From GMQP-bins7 sp963776565 (GTDB lineage: Bacteria > Actinomycetota > Thermoleophilia > Gaiellales > Gaiellaceae), in the NCBI GenBank assembly GCA_963776565.1, contig CAVZNF010000011.1, positions 163,657 to 227,656 on the forward strand: a stretch of 64,000 nt of DNA, in the 5' to 3' direction. This document shows, one piece after another, positions 33,050 through 41,777 of the stretch. Under the pieces are notes generated by a model. The model saw only the letters and a program-made list of their open reading frames with translations, ran no database searches and had not been told where the DNA came from. Within the stretch, counting starts at the first letter, position 1. The number at the start of each line of letters is the position of its first letter. A program made the translations under genes and the position numbers.

Positions 33050-33542
33050 CTCGCTTCGCTTCGTCGGACAGGAGCGGCACGGCCTTGCTCCCGACATTAC
33101 GAGCGAACGTAAGACGAAATACCCCTTTCGGTGCCTCGTCGCGTGAATTCACCGCAGGTACCGGACGGCTCTCCACCGTCGCCGACACCAAGCGACCCGA
33201 CGAGACTGTCCGTATGACGACCTGGCCGACGGTAGAGGACCGACGACGTGACCCACCGGACTCCCGGCGAGGAGCTGGTCGACGCTCTCGACTTCCTGCT
33301 CTGGCTGCTCACCGGCCACATTCGGCACTGCCGGCCGACAGCGGTGGTGCGCAACACCATCGCATCTCGAGCGTGGGCTGACCCGCCAAGGGATCGTCGA
33401 ACCGGACGCGTTGAGCTCTCGCTGCCCTCGCGCTTACGTCACGCCTAGGGTCGCCAGTGCGGCAATGCCGCACCGGATCACGCGGTCGCTACCGATGTCA
33501 CATCGCCCGAGTCGATCGATGCTACGCGCGAAAGGAGGAGAA
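33050..33542. other. Intergenic region upstream of a membrane protein gene
   Basis: 493 bases, no supported gene. A palindromic regulon site lies at 33458-33472. Plus-strand frames starting before 33543 extend the next gene but have no ribosome site, whereas ATG 33543 has AAAGGAGGAGAA. Confidence 0.5.
33458..33472. promoter_or_regulatory. Candidate operator TGCGGCAATGCCGCA
   Basis: Inverted repeat with six-base arms (seven-base GTGCGGC / GCCGCAC if the flanking bases are included), 70 bases before the ATG at 33543. Confidence 0.6.
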
Positions 33543-34256
33543 ATGACCACTCACGCTATTGGTCGCTCGAGCGTCGAGACACGCGTGTGGCACGGCCTCT
33601 CCGTTCACTGGGCATGGCTGGCAGGTGGGTTCGTGCTGGCGTTCGCGGTTCCGTACGTCTTCGCGGACGTGGTCGAGATCAACCGTGATCTCTTCTATGG
33701 GATCTACGCACTCTCGGTCATCGCCCTCTTCTGGCTGTGGTCGCGATCGACCGGCTACGACCTCTTGGAGGCGGTGAGACGACGTTGGCTTGCTGCGCTG
33801 TTGCTGGGACTCGCTGCGGCCGGCGTGCTTGCAGCCGTCGTGGTACGGACGGAGGACGCAACCGCTCGACCCGCAGGGCTTGACCTCGTCGGTGCGCTCG
33901 CATGGCGCGGCGTCGTCTACGGCATCGCGGACGGCCTTCTTCTATCGGTCTTCCCGATCCTCGTGGTCTTCGCGGCATTCGCGGGAACTCGACTCGACCG
34001 GCGATTCGCAGGCAAGGTCGTAATCGGCATCGTCGCTCTTGCCGCATCCCTGGCGATGACGTTTGCTTACCATTCTGGCTATAGCGACTTCCGCTCGGAC
34101 AAGATGTCAAAGCCGCTCCGTGGCGACGTGATCTGGAGCGCTCCGACGCTTCTCACGCTGAATCCAATCGGAGCGCCGATCGCGCACGTCGGCTTGCATA
34201 CATCCGCGGTGCTGCATAGCTACGAGACCGACACGTTCCTGCCTCCACACAGGTGA
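33543..34256 (+). CDS. Polytopic membrane protein of unknown function
   Basis: 237 residues with about six membrane helices (WAWLAGGFVLAFAVPYVFADV, FYGIYALSVIALFWLW, WLAALLLGLAAAGVLAAVVV, GLLLSVFPILVVFAAFA, VVIGIVALAASLAMTFAY). Polar residues cluster in the second half: WRGVVYGIADG, YHSGYSDFRS and IAHVGLHTSAVLHSYETDTFLPPH, whose histidines could bind metal or heme. Not a family I can name; the CPBP protease motifs EExxxR and HxxxN are absent. Strong ribosome site, candidate operator upstream, and a terminator hairpin after it, so it is a single transcription unit next to the nitrite reductase-like gene. Confidence 0.7.
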   Translation: MTTHAIGRSSVETRVWHGLSVHWAWLAGGFVLAFAVPYVFADVVEINRDLFYGIYALSVIALFWLWSRSTGYDLLEAVRRRWLAALLLGLAAAGVLAAVVVRTEDATARPAGLDLVGALAWRGVVYGIADGLLLSVFPILVVFAAFAGTRLDRRFAGKVVIGIVALAASLAMTFAYHSGYSDFRSDKMSKPLRGDVIWSAPTLLTLNPIGAPIAHVGLHTSAVLHSYETDTFLPPHR

Positions 34257-34270
34257 CGCTGCCGGTTCTT

Positions 34271-34304
34271 CGATGACCCACCCGGACGCCGGGGCGGGTC
34301 ATCG
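34271..34304 (+). terminator. Hairpin after the membrane protein gene
   Basis: Nine-base perfect stem CGATGACCC / GGGTCATCG with further CCCGG/CCGGGG pairing inside, 15 bases after the stop. The rest of the 305-base gap to 34562 holds the candidate operator at 34421. Confidence 0.65.
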
Positions 34305-34420
34305 ATCACGCGTGCGCGTCGAGTTCCGCGACCTTCTCGATGCGGAGGCTGCGCAAAGTGACCGAGCGGAACGGCGGTAAAGCTGAACCAGATCGGCGAA
34401 TAGAGCGACGCACCTCCCAT

Positions 34421-34435
34421 TGCGGGAAACCCGCA
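34421..34435. promoter_or_regulatory. Candidate operator TGCGGGAAACCCGCA
   Basis: Perfect inverted repeat with six-base arms, 126 bases before the nitrite reductase-like gene. It is the clearest member of the set. Confidence 0.6.
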
Positions 34436-34561
34436 CCGAGACTGCAGCTTTGCCGAGCCGAGCGTGCGCGTAGCGCCGATGCGCACCGACGAGCCGCGCC
34501 CTTAGCTGTTGCAAGCGACCAGTTCAGGCCGCGCCATGTCACCGATGGAGGAGCGACGAGG

Positions 34562-35713
34562 ATGAGTACCGGCAGCTACGCAAGCAGGCAAGGTGGATCG
34601 GGAGTCGGTTTTGCTGGGGCGGCGGCGCTCCTCCTGGGAATCCTGGTAGCGGTGCTCGGCTTCTTCGTCTTCATGATGTGGGCGGACGCACATAACGCCC
34701 GCGACGACGCGCAGCAAGCCTCAGCCGCAACGGCGACCTCGGGAATGGCGGGCATGGACACGGCCGGAAGTGTGAACGCGGGCTCACTGACGAGCTATGC
34801 GGGCGCAGCGCCGGCCAACGCCGACGAGCTCGCCTCGGCCCACAAGCCGTACTCCGCAGTCCTACCCGCGGCACCCGCAGGTGCCGTCGCGGACGTCAAG
34901 CTCGCGTTGACCGATATCAACATCGAGGTCGCTCCCGGCGTGCACTACGCGGCCTGGGCCTGGGCGGGCGGCGCACCCGGACCGGTGATCCATGTACGTC
35001 AAGGACAGCTCGTCAAGATCACCCTTACGAACAACGGTGCGATCCCACACTCGGTCGACTTCCACGCGGCACGTATCGCGCCCGACAAGGCGTTCGCAGA
35101 CGTCGCGCCCGGCGAATCGGTCAGTTACACGTTCCGTGCGAACGATCCCGGTGTCTTCATGTACCACTGCGGCACGAAGCCCGTCTTGATGCACATTGCC
35201 AACGGGATGTACGGAGCGATCGTCGTCGAGCCCCCCGCCGGCGTACTCCCGAAGGCCGACAAGGACTACGTCCTCGTCGCAAGCGAGTGGTATCTGTCGT
35301 CCGACGGCCTCGACAAGCCAGCGGTGTTCAACATGGCAAAGGCCCATGCACGCCAACCGGACTGGATGACGTTCAACGGCTATTCCGGCCAGTACGTCAA
35401 GCACCCGCTCACGGCCAAGCCGGGCGAGCTCGTCCGCTTCTGGGTCGTCGACGCCGGCCCTTCGCTTGATACCGACTTCCACATCGTGGGAACGATCCTC
35501 AACACGGCGTACCCGTTCGGCGACATGAACCCGCAGGACGCACTGCATGGCGTCCAGACGGTGACTGTGCCAGCTGGCGGGGGCGGAGTCTTCGACGTCA
35601 AGATCGATCAGCCCGGCCTCTACCCCTTTGTTTCACATGCGTTTGCGGCCGTCGATCAGGGCCAGGTCGGCCTCCTCAACGTCGGCGACGTCAAAGGCAC
35701 GATGTCCCACTAG
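34562..35713 (+). CDS. Membrane-anchored multicopper oxidase, copper nitrite reductase-like
   Basis: 383 residues. An N-terminal membrane anchor (VGFAGAAALLLGILVAVLGFFVFMMW, about 14-40) and a flexible Ala/Gly/Met linker precede two cupredoxin domains. Type 1 and type 2 copper ligands are visible: IPHSVDFHAARIAPDKAF, GVFMYHCGTKPVLMHIANGMYGAIVV, and in domain 2 DTDFHIVGTILNTAY and YPFVSHAFAAVDQGQVGLL. These match the NirK pattern (HSVDFHAA, YHC..H..GMxG), so reduction of nitrite to NO outside the membrane is likely, but a laccase-like role cannot be excluded. ATG 34562 follows GGAGGAGCGACGAGG. Confidence 0.82.
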   Translation: MSTGSYASRQGGSGVGFAGAAALLLGILVAVLGFFVFMMWADAHNARDDAQQASAATATSGMAGMDTAGSVNAGSLTSYAGAAPANADELASAHKPYSAVLPAAPAGAVADVKLALTDINIEVAPGVHYAAWAWAGGAPGPVIHVRQGQLVKITLTNNGAIPHSVDFHAARIAPDKAFADVAPGESVSYTFRANDPGVFMYHCGTKPVLMHIANGMYGAIVVEPPAGVLPKADKDYVLVASEWYLSSDGLDKPAVFNMAKAHARQPDWMTFNGYSGQYVKHPLTAKPGELVRFWVVDAGPSLDTDFHIVGTILNTAYPFGDMNPQDALHGVQTVTVPAGGGGVFDVKIDQPGLYPFVSHAFAAVDQGQVGLLNVGDVKGTMSH

Positions 35714-35795
35714 GAACGGGCTGAACAGACACCCAAGTGCGCGCGTCCCGGGTGGGCTCGTCTGGGTGGTACGGCCGTTGTCGTCTCGCGCGCGT

Positions 35796-36908
35796 TCAGG
35801 CGGATCGTTGCGAGATCCGCGTCCCGCGGACGCTGCCGGTGACGATCCCGCCTCGCAGGACGTTCAACGTGATCCCGAGGCGGAGCCGCCGCTTGGCGGA
35901 ATGGAGAGCGACGACGAGCCGCTGTCCGCGCAGGGCGACGATTTGCCCCTGGTAGAGAGCGGTCTCCGCACCCATGCGGACGCGACTCTGCTCCATCGCG
36001 ACGCCACCGTCCTCCAGCGGAACACCCCGGAGGTAGATCTCGAGATGATCGCTCGTTGCCCCACGCAGGGCACCGTCGATCCGGACGGTGACGCGACCTG
36101 TTTGGTCGAGCGGCTGGACCGCAAGGTTGCCGTTGAACACTGCGCGAAACGGCAATGCGACGGCGCCTGACAGGCTCCGATTGGACCGCGTCTCAGGGAT
36201 CAACGCTGCAGCGATCGAGGGATGGTCGATGACGCCGCCGGCTCTCGCCCCCCAATGGGCGGCCAGAGGCCCGACGCCCGCCCAGGCGACGATGGCGACG
36301 AGGCAGAGCCCGCCTGCGGCAGCGAGTCCGGGCCGCGGCCGATCGCCGCGTGCGGGCGGGACGAGGAGGCGCCGGCCCGCGAGCGCGGCGACGAGTACAG
36401 CACTCGTTGCATACAGACTCAGCGCCCAGACGGTACGTGTGTCGCTTCCAGTTCCGAGTCCATGCACGGTCGCCGCTCCGTAGACGCCGTAGGCAAGGAC
36501 ATGGATCCTGCGCCACGTCCGATGGCTGATCCTGGCGCGTAGTTGAGAGCTCAGCCAGACGGCGACGAGCAGGTAGAGAGCGACAATGCCGAGGCCCATC
36601 CAAACAGGCCGGTAGTGGGACCAGAGTGGGACAAGGATCTCGGCAAGGCCGAAATGAGTGAACGGGTCGACGAGCACCGCCAGCACGTGCACGGTGATGA
36701 AGACCAATGCCAGGAGGCTGAGGTAGCCATGTAGCTCGTTCGTGACAAAGCGCGGCCATCGCGTCGATTGCCAGCGGTTCCGTAGCACGAGACCGGCTGC
36801 CACGGCGAGGGTCAGCAGGATGTACGCAAGGAAGCCGCCGGCTCGCGCGGCGTCCCATGTGATGGCGCTCCAAGTCGTCACGCGGCCTCCGGCCAAGGCA
36901 AGGGCCAT
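35796..36908 (-). CDS. Ferric-reductase-like transmembrane cytochrome b protein
   Basis: 370 residues. Five or six membrane helices in the first 210 residues form a ferric reductase-like domain; heme histidines are paired in ELHGYLSLLALVFITVHVLAVL and RRIHVLAYGVYGAATVHGLG, as in the YedZ/MsrQ/NOX group. After another helix comes an extracytoplasmic domain of about 140 residues (GNLAVQPLDQTGRVTVRIDGALRG, LRLGITLNVLRGGIVTGSVRGTRI) of unknown fold, beta-rich. It overlaps apbE upstream by 31 bases. I saw no clear ApbE target motif in the tail. Probably moves electrons across the membrane. Confidence 0.8.
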   Translation of the reverse strand: MALALAGGRVTTWSAITWDAARAGGFLAYILLTLAVAAGLVLRNRWQSTRWPRFVTNELHGYLSLLALVFITVHVLAVLVDPFTHFGLAEILVPLWSHYRPVWMGLGIVALYLLVAVWLSSQLRARISHRTWRRIHVLAYGVYGAATVHGLGTGSDTRTVWALSLYATSAVLVAALAGRRLLVPPARGDRPRPGLAAAGGLCLVAIVAWAGVGPLAAHWGARAGGVIDHPSIAAALIPETRSNRSLSGAVALPFRAVFNGNLAVQPLDQTGRVTVRIDGALRGATSDHLEIYLRGVPLEDGGVAMEQSRVRMGAETALYQGQIVALRGQRLVVALHSAKRRLRLGITLNVLRGGIVTGSVRGTRISQRSA

Positions 36909-37786
36909 GCCCCTACGAACGCGCGCGTTCGATCGGCTCGAGTCAGACGACCGGCGAGCCTATGGCGACGGAGGAATGTCTGGCCCAGATCTGACCCGAG
37001 GACGAACGCCGCTGTCGCGCCAGCCTCTGCCTCCTTGCAGCTCGAGGCAGCGACCGTCACTTCGCGCAGGTCGTTCTCGACAGGCTCCCCTGTTTGCGGG
37101 TCGATGAGATGGTGGCGCGGGGTCTCTCCTTGCCGCCATGCACGCCTGGCGACGCCGGATGTTGCGAGCGCGCCCCGGACGAGCCTTACGACCTGACCCT
37201 CTTCCACGTCGTCGTCGGCAAGCACGGCCCATGCGCGTGCACCAGGAGGCAGTCCGCATACCCGAAGATCTCCTCCCGCGCTGACTAGAGCGGCTCGGAC
37301 GTCCCACTGGCCCATGAGATCAATCGCCGCGTCGACGGCCATCCCTTTCGCGATCCCTCCGAGATCGAGCGCACATCCCTCGGGAAGCCTGATGGTGCTA
37401 GACCCGGCGTCAAGCGCGATCTGCCGCCAGGCTCCCCCGTGAGTGGCGGGCAGCGTCGCCGGAGTGGTCGTTTGCGCCATGGTTGTGAAAGGACGGTCAT
37501 AGCCAACCCGAACGAGCTGGTGCAGGAGCGTGGGATCGAATGTCCCACCGGTCGCGCGTGCCGCCTGCACGCTCGCTTCGACCACGGTGAAGAGAAGAGG
37601 GCTGACTACGACTGGCTGGCCGGCCCTCGCGTTCAGCTGAGAGAGCTCGTTGCCATGGAGGAACCTACTGAGACACGCTTCCCAGTCGGCGAAGAGCTCT
37701 CGCACAGACGTGATCGCGTCGCCGCGGTCGGCGGGCAGAAGCACATGCACCTCCGTTCCCATGGCGGGAAAGCGGAACGACTTCAT
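36878..37786 (-). CDS. apbE: ApbE, FAD:protein FMN transferase
   Basis: 302 residues. Attaches FMN covalently to a target threonine/serine of exported or membrane redox proteins. Family blocks: FRFPAMGTEVHVLL, FADWEACLSRFLHGNELSQLNA, ATGGTFDPTLLHQLVRVGYD, LDLGGIAKGMAVDAAIDLM, ALVSAGGDLRVCG, ALATSGVARRAWRQG, HHLIDPQTGEPVENDLREVTVAA. No signal peptide is seen, so it may act in the cytoplasm or be held by neighbours. ATG 37786 starts right at the conserved block. It is cotranscribed with a small anchored protein upstream and the cytochrome b gene downstream. Confidence 0.9.
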   Translation of the reverse strand: MKSFRFPAMGTEVHVLLPADRGDAITSVRELFADWEACLSRFLHGNELSQLNARAGQPVVVSPLLFTVVEASVQAARATGGTFDPTLLHQLVRVGYDRPFTTMAQTTTPATLPATHGGAWRQIALDAGSSTIRLPEGCALDLGGIAKGMAVDAAIDLMGQWDVRAALVSAGGDLRVCGLPPGARAWAVLADDDVEEGQVVRLVRGALATSGVARRAWRQGETPRHHLIDPQTGEPVENDLREVTVAASSCKEAEAGATAAFVLGSDLGQTFLRRHRLAGRLTRADRTRAFVGAWPLPWPEAA

Positions 37787-37805
37787 GCCAGCGGGGGGCT
37801 TGGGC

Positions 37806-38126
37806 TCAGGAAACACTGGTCTGGGCGACCGGAGGAGCCGGCGGCAGCGCGCTTTCCGGCGACTCAGCACCCGTGTCGAATGAGAAGCCGTCTTCGTGCT
37901 CGTCGAAGAAACCTTCGTCCGCCGCGCCTGACGACACGCTCGCAGCATGAGCTTCTACTGCTGTCCCTGCAGGCGCCGCGCGAACCACATGCTGGGCAGC
38001 AAGACCGAACAACGTGGCGAAGCCGAGTACCGACGCAACCGTGATTCGTCTCTTCAAGACGCCGACGCGCGCCGCACGCCGCCGACGGAATAGCGCTCGA
38101 TCTTCGTTCGAGTCAGACACGCCCAC
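37806..38126 (-). CDS. Small membrane-anchored acidic protein
   Basis: 106 residues. Basic N-terminus (FRRRRAARVGVLKRRITV), one membrane helix (ASVLGFATLFGLAAQHVV), then an outside tail rich in D, E, S, P (FFDEHEDGFSFDTGAESPESALPP). GTG 38126. It begins the apbE/cytochrome b operon, separated from apbE by 19 bases. Function unknown; the acidic tail may be a docking segment for redox partners. It contains no usual FMN attachment motif (DGxSGAT-like), although DTGAES is faintly similar. Confidence 0.55.
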   Translation of the reverse strand: MGVSDSNEDRALFRRRRAARVGVLKRRITVASVLGFATLFGLAAQHVVRAAPAGTAVEAHAASVSSGAADEGFFDEHEDGFSFDTGAESPESALPPAPPVAQTSVS

Positions 38127-38213
38127 GTGAACATAAGCCGCACGACCTGAGAGGCCGGTGAGAATGGGCTAAGAAAGCGCTAAAGCCCGGACGTGCTGGC
38201 GTAGGGTGCAAAC

Positions 38214-39548
38214 GTGCGCGGCAGTCTCGTCGCCCGAGACGTTGGGCCGGCGACGATCGGCGTCCTCGTCGTCGGCATGGGCGTCTTGTGGCTCGTCGCA
38301 CGGCCGGCAGGCGAGCCAGCTGGGAGTTACCTCGGACAGTTTCTTGGCAGCGAGTCAATTCTGCTGCTGTCGATCGGTCTCGTGCTGATCAGCACCCTGC
38401 CGTGGGTGGAAGAGTGGTTCGACGGGATCGACCGGGCCGCAATCTGGCATCGCCGCGTGGCGATCGCCGGCTTGATCCTGTTGGCACCTCACATCCTTCT
38501 GTCGTCGAGCCCTCACGGCACGTCGCTCGGGGGGCCGCTCGGAGCGGTCGGAGCGATCGGGCTGACGGTACTAGCGGTGTGGGCGATCCTGCCGCGCTGG
38601 CAGTCCGTGGCGCCATCGCCCCTGCGTGGCCTCGTGCGCGCGTGGCGAGACCTACCGGTCATGCGCGACGTTCGCCGTGTGTTCGGCGACTACGACCGCT
38701 GGCGGGCGCTGCACCGAACCACTGGGCTCTTCGTCGCGGCGGGATTCGTACACGGTGTGCTCGATGGGACTCCCTTTCCCGATGCTCCCGTGCTGCGATG
38801 GAGCTACGTCGCAGTCGGAGCCGTCGGGATCGGCGTCTACCTCTATCGAGAGCTACTTTCGCGGTTCTTACTCTCGCTACACGACTACGAAGTCGACACA
38901 GTGCGCGAGATCGACGATGGTCTCGTCGAGGTCGCATTGCGGCCGATCGGACGCAAGGTCGAATTCGTGCCGGGCCAGTTCGCCATGGTCTACCTCGAAG
39001 CGAAGGACGGCTGGCACCGCCATCCCTTCACCATCTCCAGCGCACCGCACGAGGACGTTCTCCGCGTCACGGTCAAGGCCCTCGGCGACTACACCTCGCG
39101 CCTCCAGGAACTGCTTGAGCACGGCATGCCAGCAGTCATCGGGGGCCCTCATGGACGTTTCAACCATCGGAAAGGGACCGATCAGCAGGTGTGGATTGCA
39201 GCGGGCGTTGGCGTTGCGCCGTTTCTCAGTTGGCTCCGTGCGCTCGACGGTGGTCATCTGCCCTATCGCGTCGACTTCTTCTACACGGCGGACGGGGATG
39301 CGCCGTTCGCCGAGGAGATCCGCCAGATCGCCGACCGCCAAGAGTCCCTGCACGTGCACATGATCGACACGAGCGTCACTGGCCGCCTCACCCCCGAGCA
39401 CGTCCTCCATGTCGCCGTCGGTGATCCAAACGAGCTCTCAGTGTTCATGTGTGGACCGCAGGGGATGTTGCGCAGCTTCCAGACCCAACTGCGGCGCGCC
39501 GGCGTGTCGTCAAGACGCATCCACCGCGAGTACTTCGACTGGAGGTGA
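38214..39548 (+). CDS. Ferredoxin-reductase-type flavoprotein with ferric-reductase membrane domain
   Basis: 444 residues. Six membrane helices (about 12-215) with histidines in RAAIWHRRVAIAG, LLAPHILLSSS, LHRTTGLFVAAGFVHGVL. Then an FAD domain (VEFVPGQFAMVYLE, WHRHPFTISSAP) and an NAD(P) domain (VWIAAGVGVAPFLSWL, LSVFMCGPQGMLRSFQ, IHREYFDWR at the very end). This is the NOX/ferric reductase architecture: NAD(P)H in the cytoplasm, FAD, two hemes, an acceptor outside. It is divergent from the apbE operon with an 87-base gap, which suggests shared control and a joint transmembrane electron pathway. Confidence 0.87.
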   Translation: MRGSLVARDVGPATIGVLVVGMGVLWLVARPAGEPAGSYLGQFLGSESILLLSIGLVLISTLPWVEEWFDGIDRAAIWHRRVAIAGLILLAPHILLSSSPHGTSLGGPLGAVGAIGLTVLAVWAILPRWQSVAPSPLRGLVRAWRDLPVMRDVRRVFGDYDRWRALHRTTGLFVAAGFVHGVLDGTPFPDAPVLRWSYVAVGAVGIGVYLYRELLSRFLLSLHDYEVDTVREIDDGLVEVALRPIGRKVEFVPGQFAMVYLEAKDGWHRHPFTISSAPHEDVLRVTVKALGDYTSRLQELLEHGMPAVIGGPHGRFNHRKGTDQQVWIAAGVGVAPFLSWLRALDGGHLPYRVDFFYTADGDAPFAEEIRQIADRQESLHVHMIDTSVTGRLTPEHVLHVAVGDPNELSVFMCGPQGMLRSFQTQLRRAGVSSRRIHREYFDWR

Positions 39549-39752
39549 GAGCGCCGCGGTCAGGTGACGTTCTGCCACTCATGACCCGGCATACAGCGAT
39601 CTCCAGGCCGGCAACGTGTACTGCGGACTTCGTCTCCTCGCCCGACCGAAATCATCCGCCGACGAGCTGATCGATCGCATCGGCGGCGCGCCCCATAAAG
39701 TCGTTTCGAACTTGTCAATGGAACGTACGAAACTCCTCGGAACGAAAGACCG

Positions 39753-40391
39753 CTACGTGCTGGCGACGACCAGCACATCAAGCGTTCGTGGGCCATGGAC
39801 GCCCTCGACGCGCGCGAGCTCGATGTCCGACGTTGCGGACGGGCCCGAAATGAAGGTCACTGGCTGAAGGCGTCGGCGGACGGACACACCGATCGCCCGA
39901 ATCCCTTCGGGGACGCCGCCGACGACCTGGCGGTCCTCGACCACGCACAGGTGATAGTCGGGCACGAGCGAGAGGGCTCGGCCGCCTTGCCGCGCGCCTG
40001 CATCGAGCACGATCGAACCGGTCTCGGCTATGGCGAGCGCACAGCCGGTCATCGCTCCGTCGAGCGCATCGAGAGCACGAGCGTCGAGCGAACCAACGAC
40101 GAGCTCGGGACCATCCGGTTGCCATTCGATCGGCAGGTCGGGCGGGATGCCGAGCCGCGCGACACCACGTAGGCGGCACTGATCCGCTGCGGCCGAGGCG
40201 ACGTCCTCGGCCGACACGCGACGGACAGTGGTCTTGTACTCGGCGATGCGTTCGACGAACCGCGCGACGACGTCGCCTTCCTCGGACAACCGGTACTCAC
40301 GGGGAACCGCGACGTCCTCGGGTCTCTCGTCGGACGGCACGTCACGGAGCGCAGCGGCGACTCGTGCGAGGACGTCCTCGCGCACCGTCAT
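39753..40391 (-). CDS. lutC: Lactate utilization protein C (LutC/YkgG)
   Basis: 212 residues, third gene of a lutABC-type operon for oxidation of L-lactate to pyruvate. Blocks: RLSEEGDVVARFVERIAEYKTTV, MTGCALAIAETGSIVLDAGARQGGRALSLVPDYHLCVV and FISGPSATSDIELARVEGVHGPRTLDVLVV, the typical family end. ATG 40391 overlaps the lutB stop as ATGA; a GTG five codons earlier is possible. Confidence 0.92.
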   Translation of the reverse strand: MTVREDVLARVAAALRDVPSDERPEDVAVPREYRLSEEGDVVARFVERIAEYKTTVRRVSAEDVASAAADQCRLRGVARLGIPPDLPIEWQPDGPELVVGSLDARALDALDGAMTGCALAIAETGSIVLDAGARQGGRALSLVPDYHLCVVEDRQVVGGVPEGIRAIGVSVRRRLQPVTFISGPSATSDIELARVEGVHGPRTLDVLVVAST

Positions 40392-41777
40392 CGGTCGCGC
40401 CACCAATCGCGGAACGATCGCGCCGGCATGCCGGACAGGTCGCGCGTTCGCGTCCAGGCCGAGAGTCCAGGCAACCCGTGGATCCGGTGCTCATCGTCGG
40501 TAAACGGTCGCTGCGCCAGTCGGCCGAGCCATTGCGCGCGCCGAAGGCGGCGCGAGCTTCCGAGTGCGCGCGCGGCACCCTTCATCGCGAGCCGCTCCGG
40601 AGCCATCGCTCCGACCTCTTCACGGACAACGCGCGCTCGAAGGTGAACGAGGACCTGCGGTATGTCGATCTTGACGGGGCACACCTCTGCACACGCACCG
40701 CACAGGCTCGAGGCGAACGGCAGCGAACCCGCCTCTGCCGTCCCCCGGAGCTGCGGCGTGAGAATCGCGCCGATCGGCCCCGGATAGACCGAGTCGTACG
40801 CGTGACCGCCCGTTCTCGAGTACACCGGGCAGACGTTCAGACACGCGCTGCACCGGATGCAGGCGAGCGTCTGGCGCCCGACCGGATCCGCGAGGACGTT
40901 CGTTCGTCCGTTGTCGAGCAGCACGACGTGGAATTCCTGCGGTCCATCGGCAGGAGTCACACCCGTCCAGAGCGACGTGTACGGGTTCATTCGCTCGCCA
41001 GTCGACGAACGTGGCAGCAACTGGAGGAACACTTCGAGGTCCTCGAACGTGGGCACCAGCTTCTCGATCCCGAGGATCGTGATGAGCGTCCTCGGCAGCG
41101 TGGTGCAGAACCGCCCGTTCCCCTCGGACTCGACGACGCAGACAGTGCCGGTGTCGGCCACGGCGAAGTTCGCGCCGCTGATCGCAACGGTCGCGTCGAG
41201 GAACCGCTCGCGCAAGTACGCACGCGCCGCCGCAGCGAGGACGCTTGGCTCGTCAGAGAGCTCGGGTTGACCGAGCTCGCGTCGGAAGAGATCCCGTATC
41301 TCGACGCGATTCTTGTGGATCGCTGGAACGAGGATGTGAGACGGCTTGTCGCCGGCGAGCTGGCAGATCAGCTCAGCGAGGTCGGTCTCGATCGCTCTGA
41401 CTCCGGCAGTAGCAAGCGCATCGTTGACCCCGATCTCGTCGGTCGTCAACGACTTCACCTTCACGACCTCGCGGGCTCCGGTTCTGCGGACGAGTCCCAC
41501 CACGATCTCGTTGGCATCCTGTGCGTCGCGAGCCCAGTGCACGACTCCGCCCGCCTGCGTGACCGCCGATTCGAACCGGAGCAGATAGTGGTCGAGGTGG
41601 CGGAGAACGCGTCGCTTGAGCGCTTCCCCCGCCGATCGCAGCTCCTCCCAGTCCGAGGCGTTCCGCCGTGACCGCGGCTCGCTTGCCGCGGATCGTCGTC
41701 GTCGCGACGTGCAGGTTCCGTCTGAGCTGCGTGTTGCGAAGGGCCTCGTGCGCACCGACTGAGAACGCCTTGCTCAT
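40388..41777 (-). CDS. lutB: Lactate utilization iron-sulfur protein B (LutB; single frameshift)
   Basis: About 463 residues. DUF162-type domain (AGDKPSHILVPAIHKNRVEI, SGANFAVADTGTVCVVESEGNGRFCTTLPRTLITILG) and a [4Fe-4S] ferredoxin pair (CIRCSACLNVCPVYS, CGACAEVCPVKIDIP). The true start is MSKAFSVGAHEALRNTQLRRNL at 41777; near 41661 the frame shifts (AAVTAE to ASDWEELRSAGEALK) and one base must be removed. The start overlaps the lutA stop (ATGA) and the end overlaps lutC, so the operon is tightly coupled. Confidence 0.9.
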
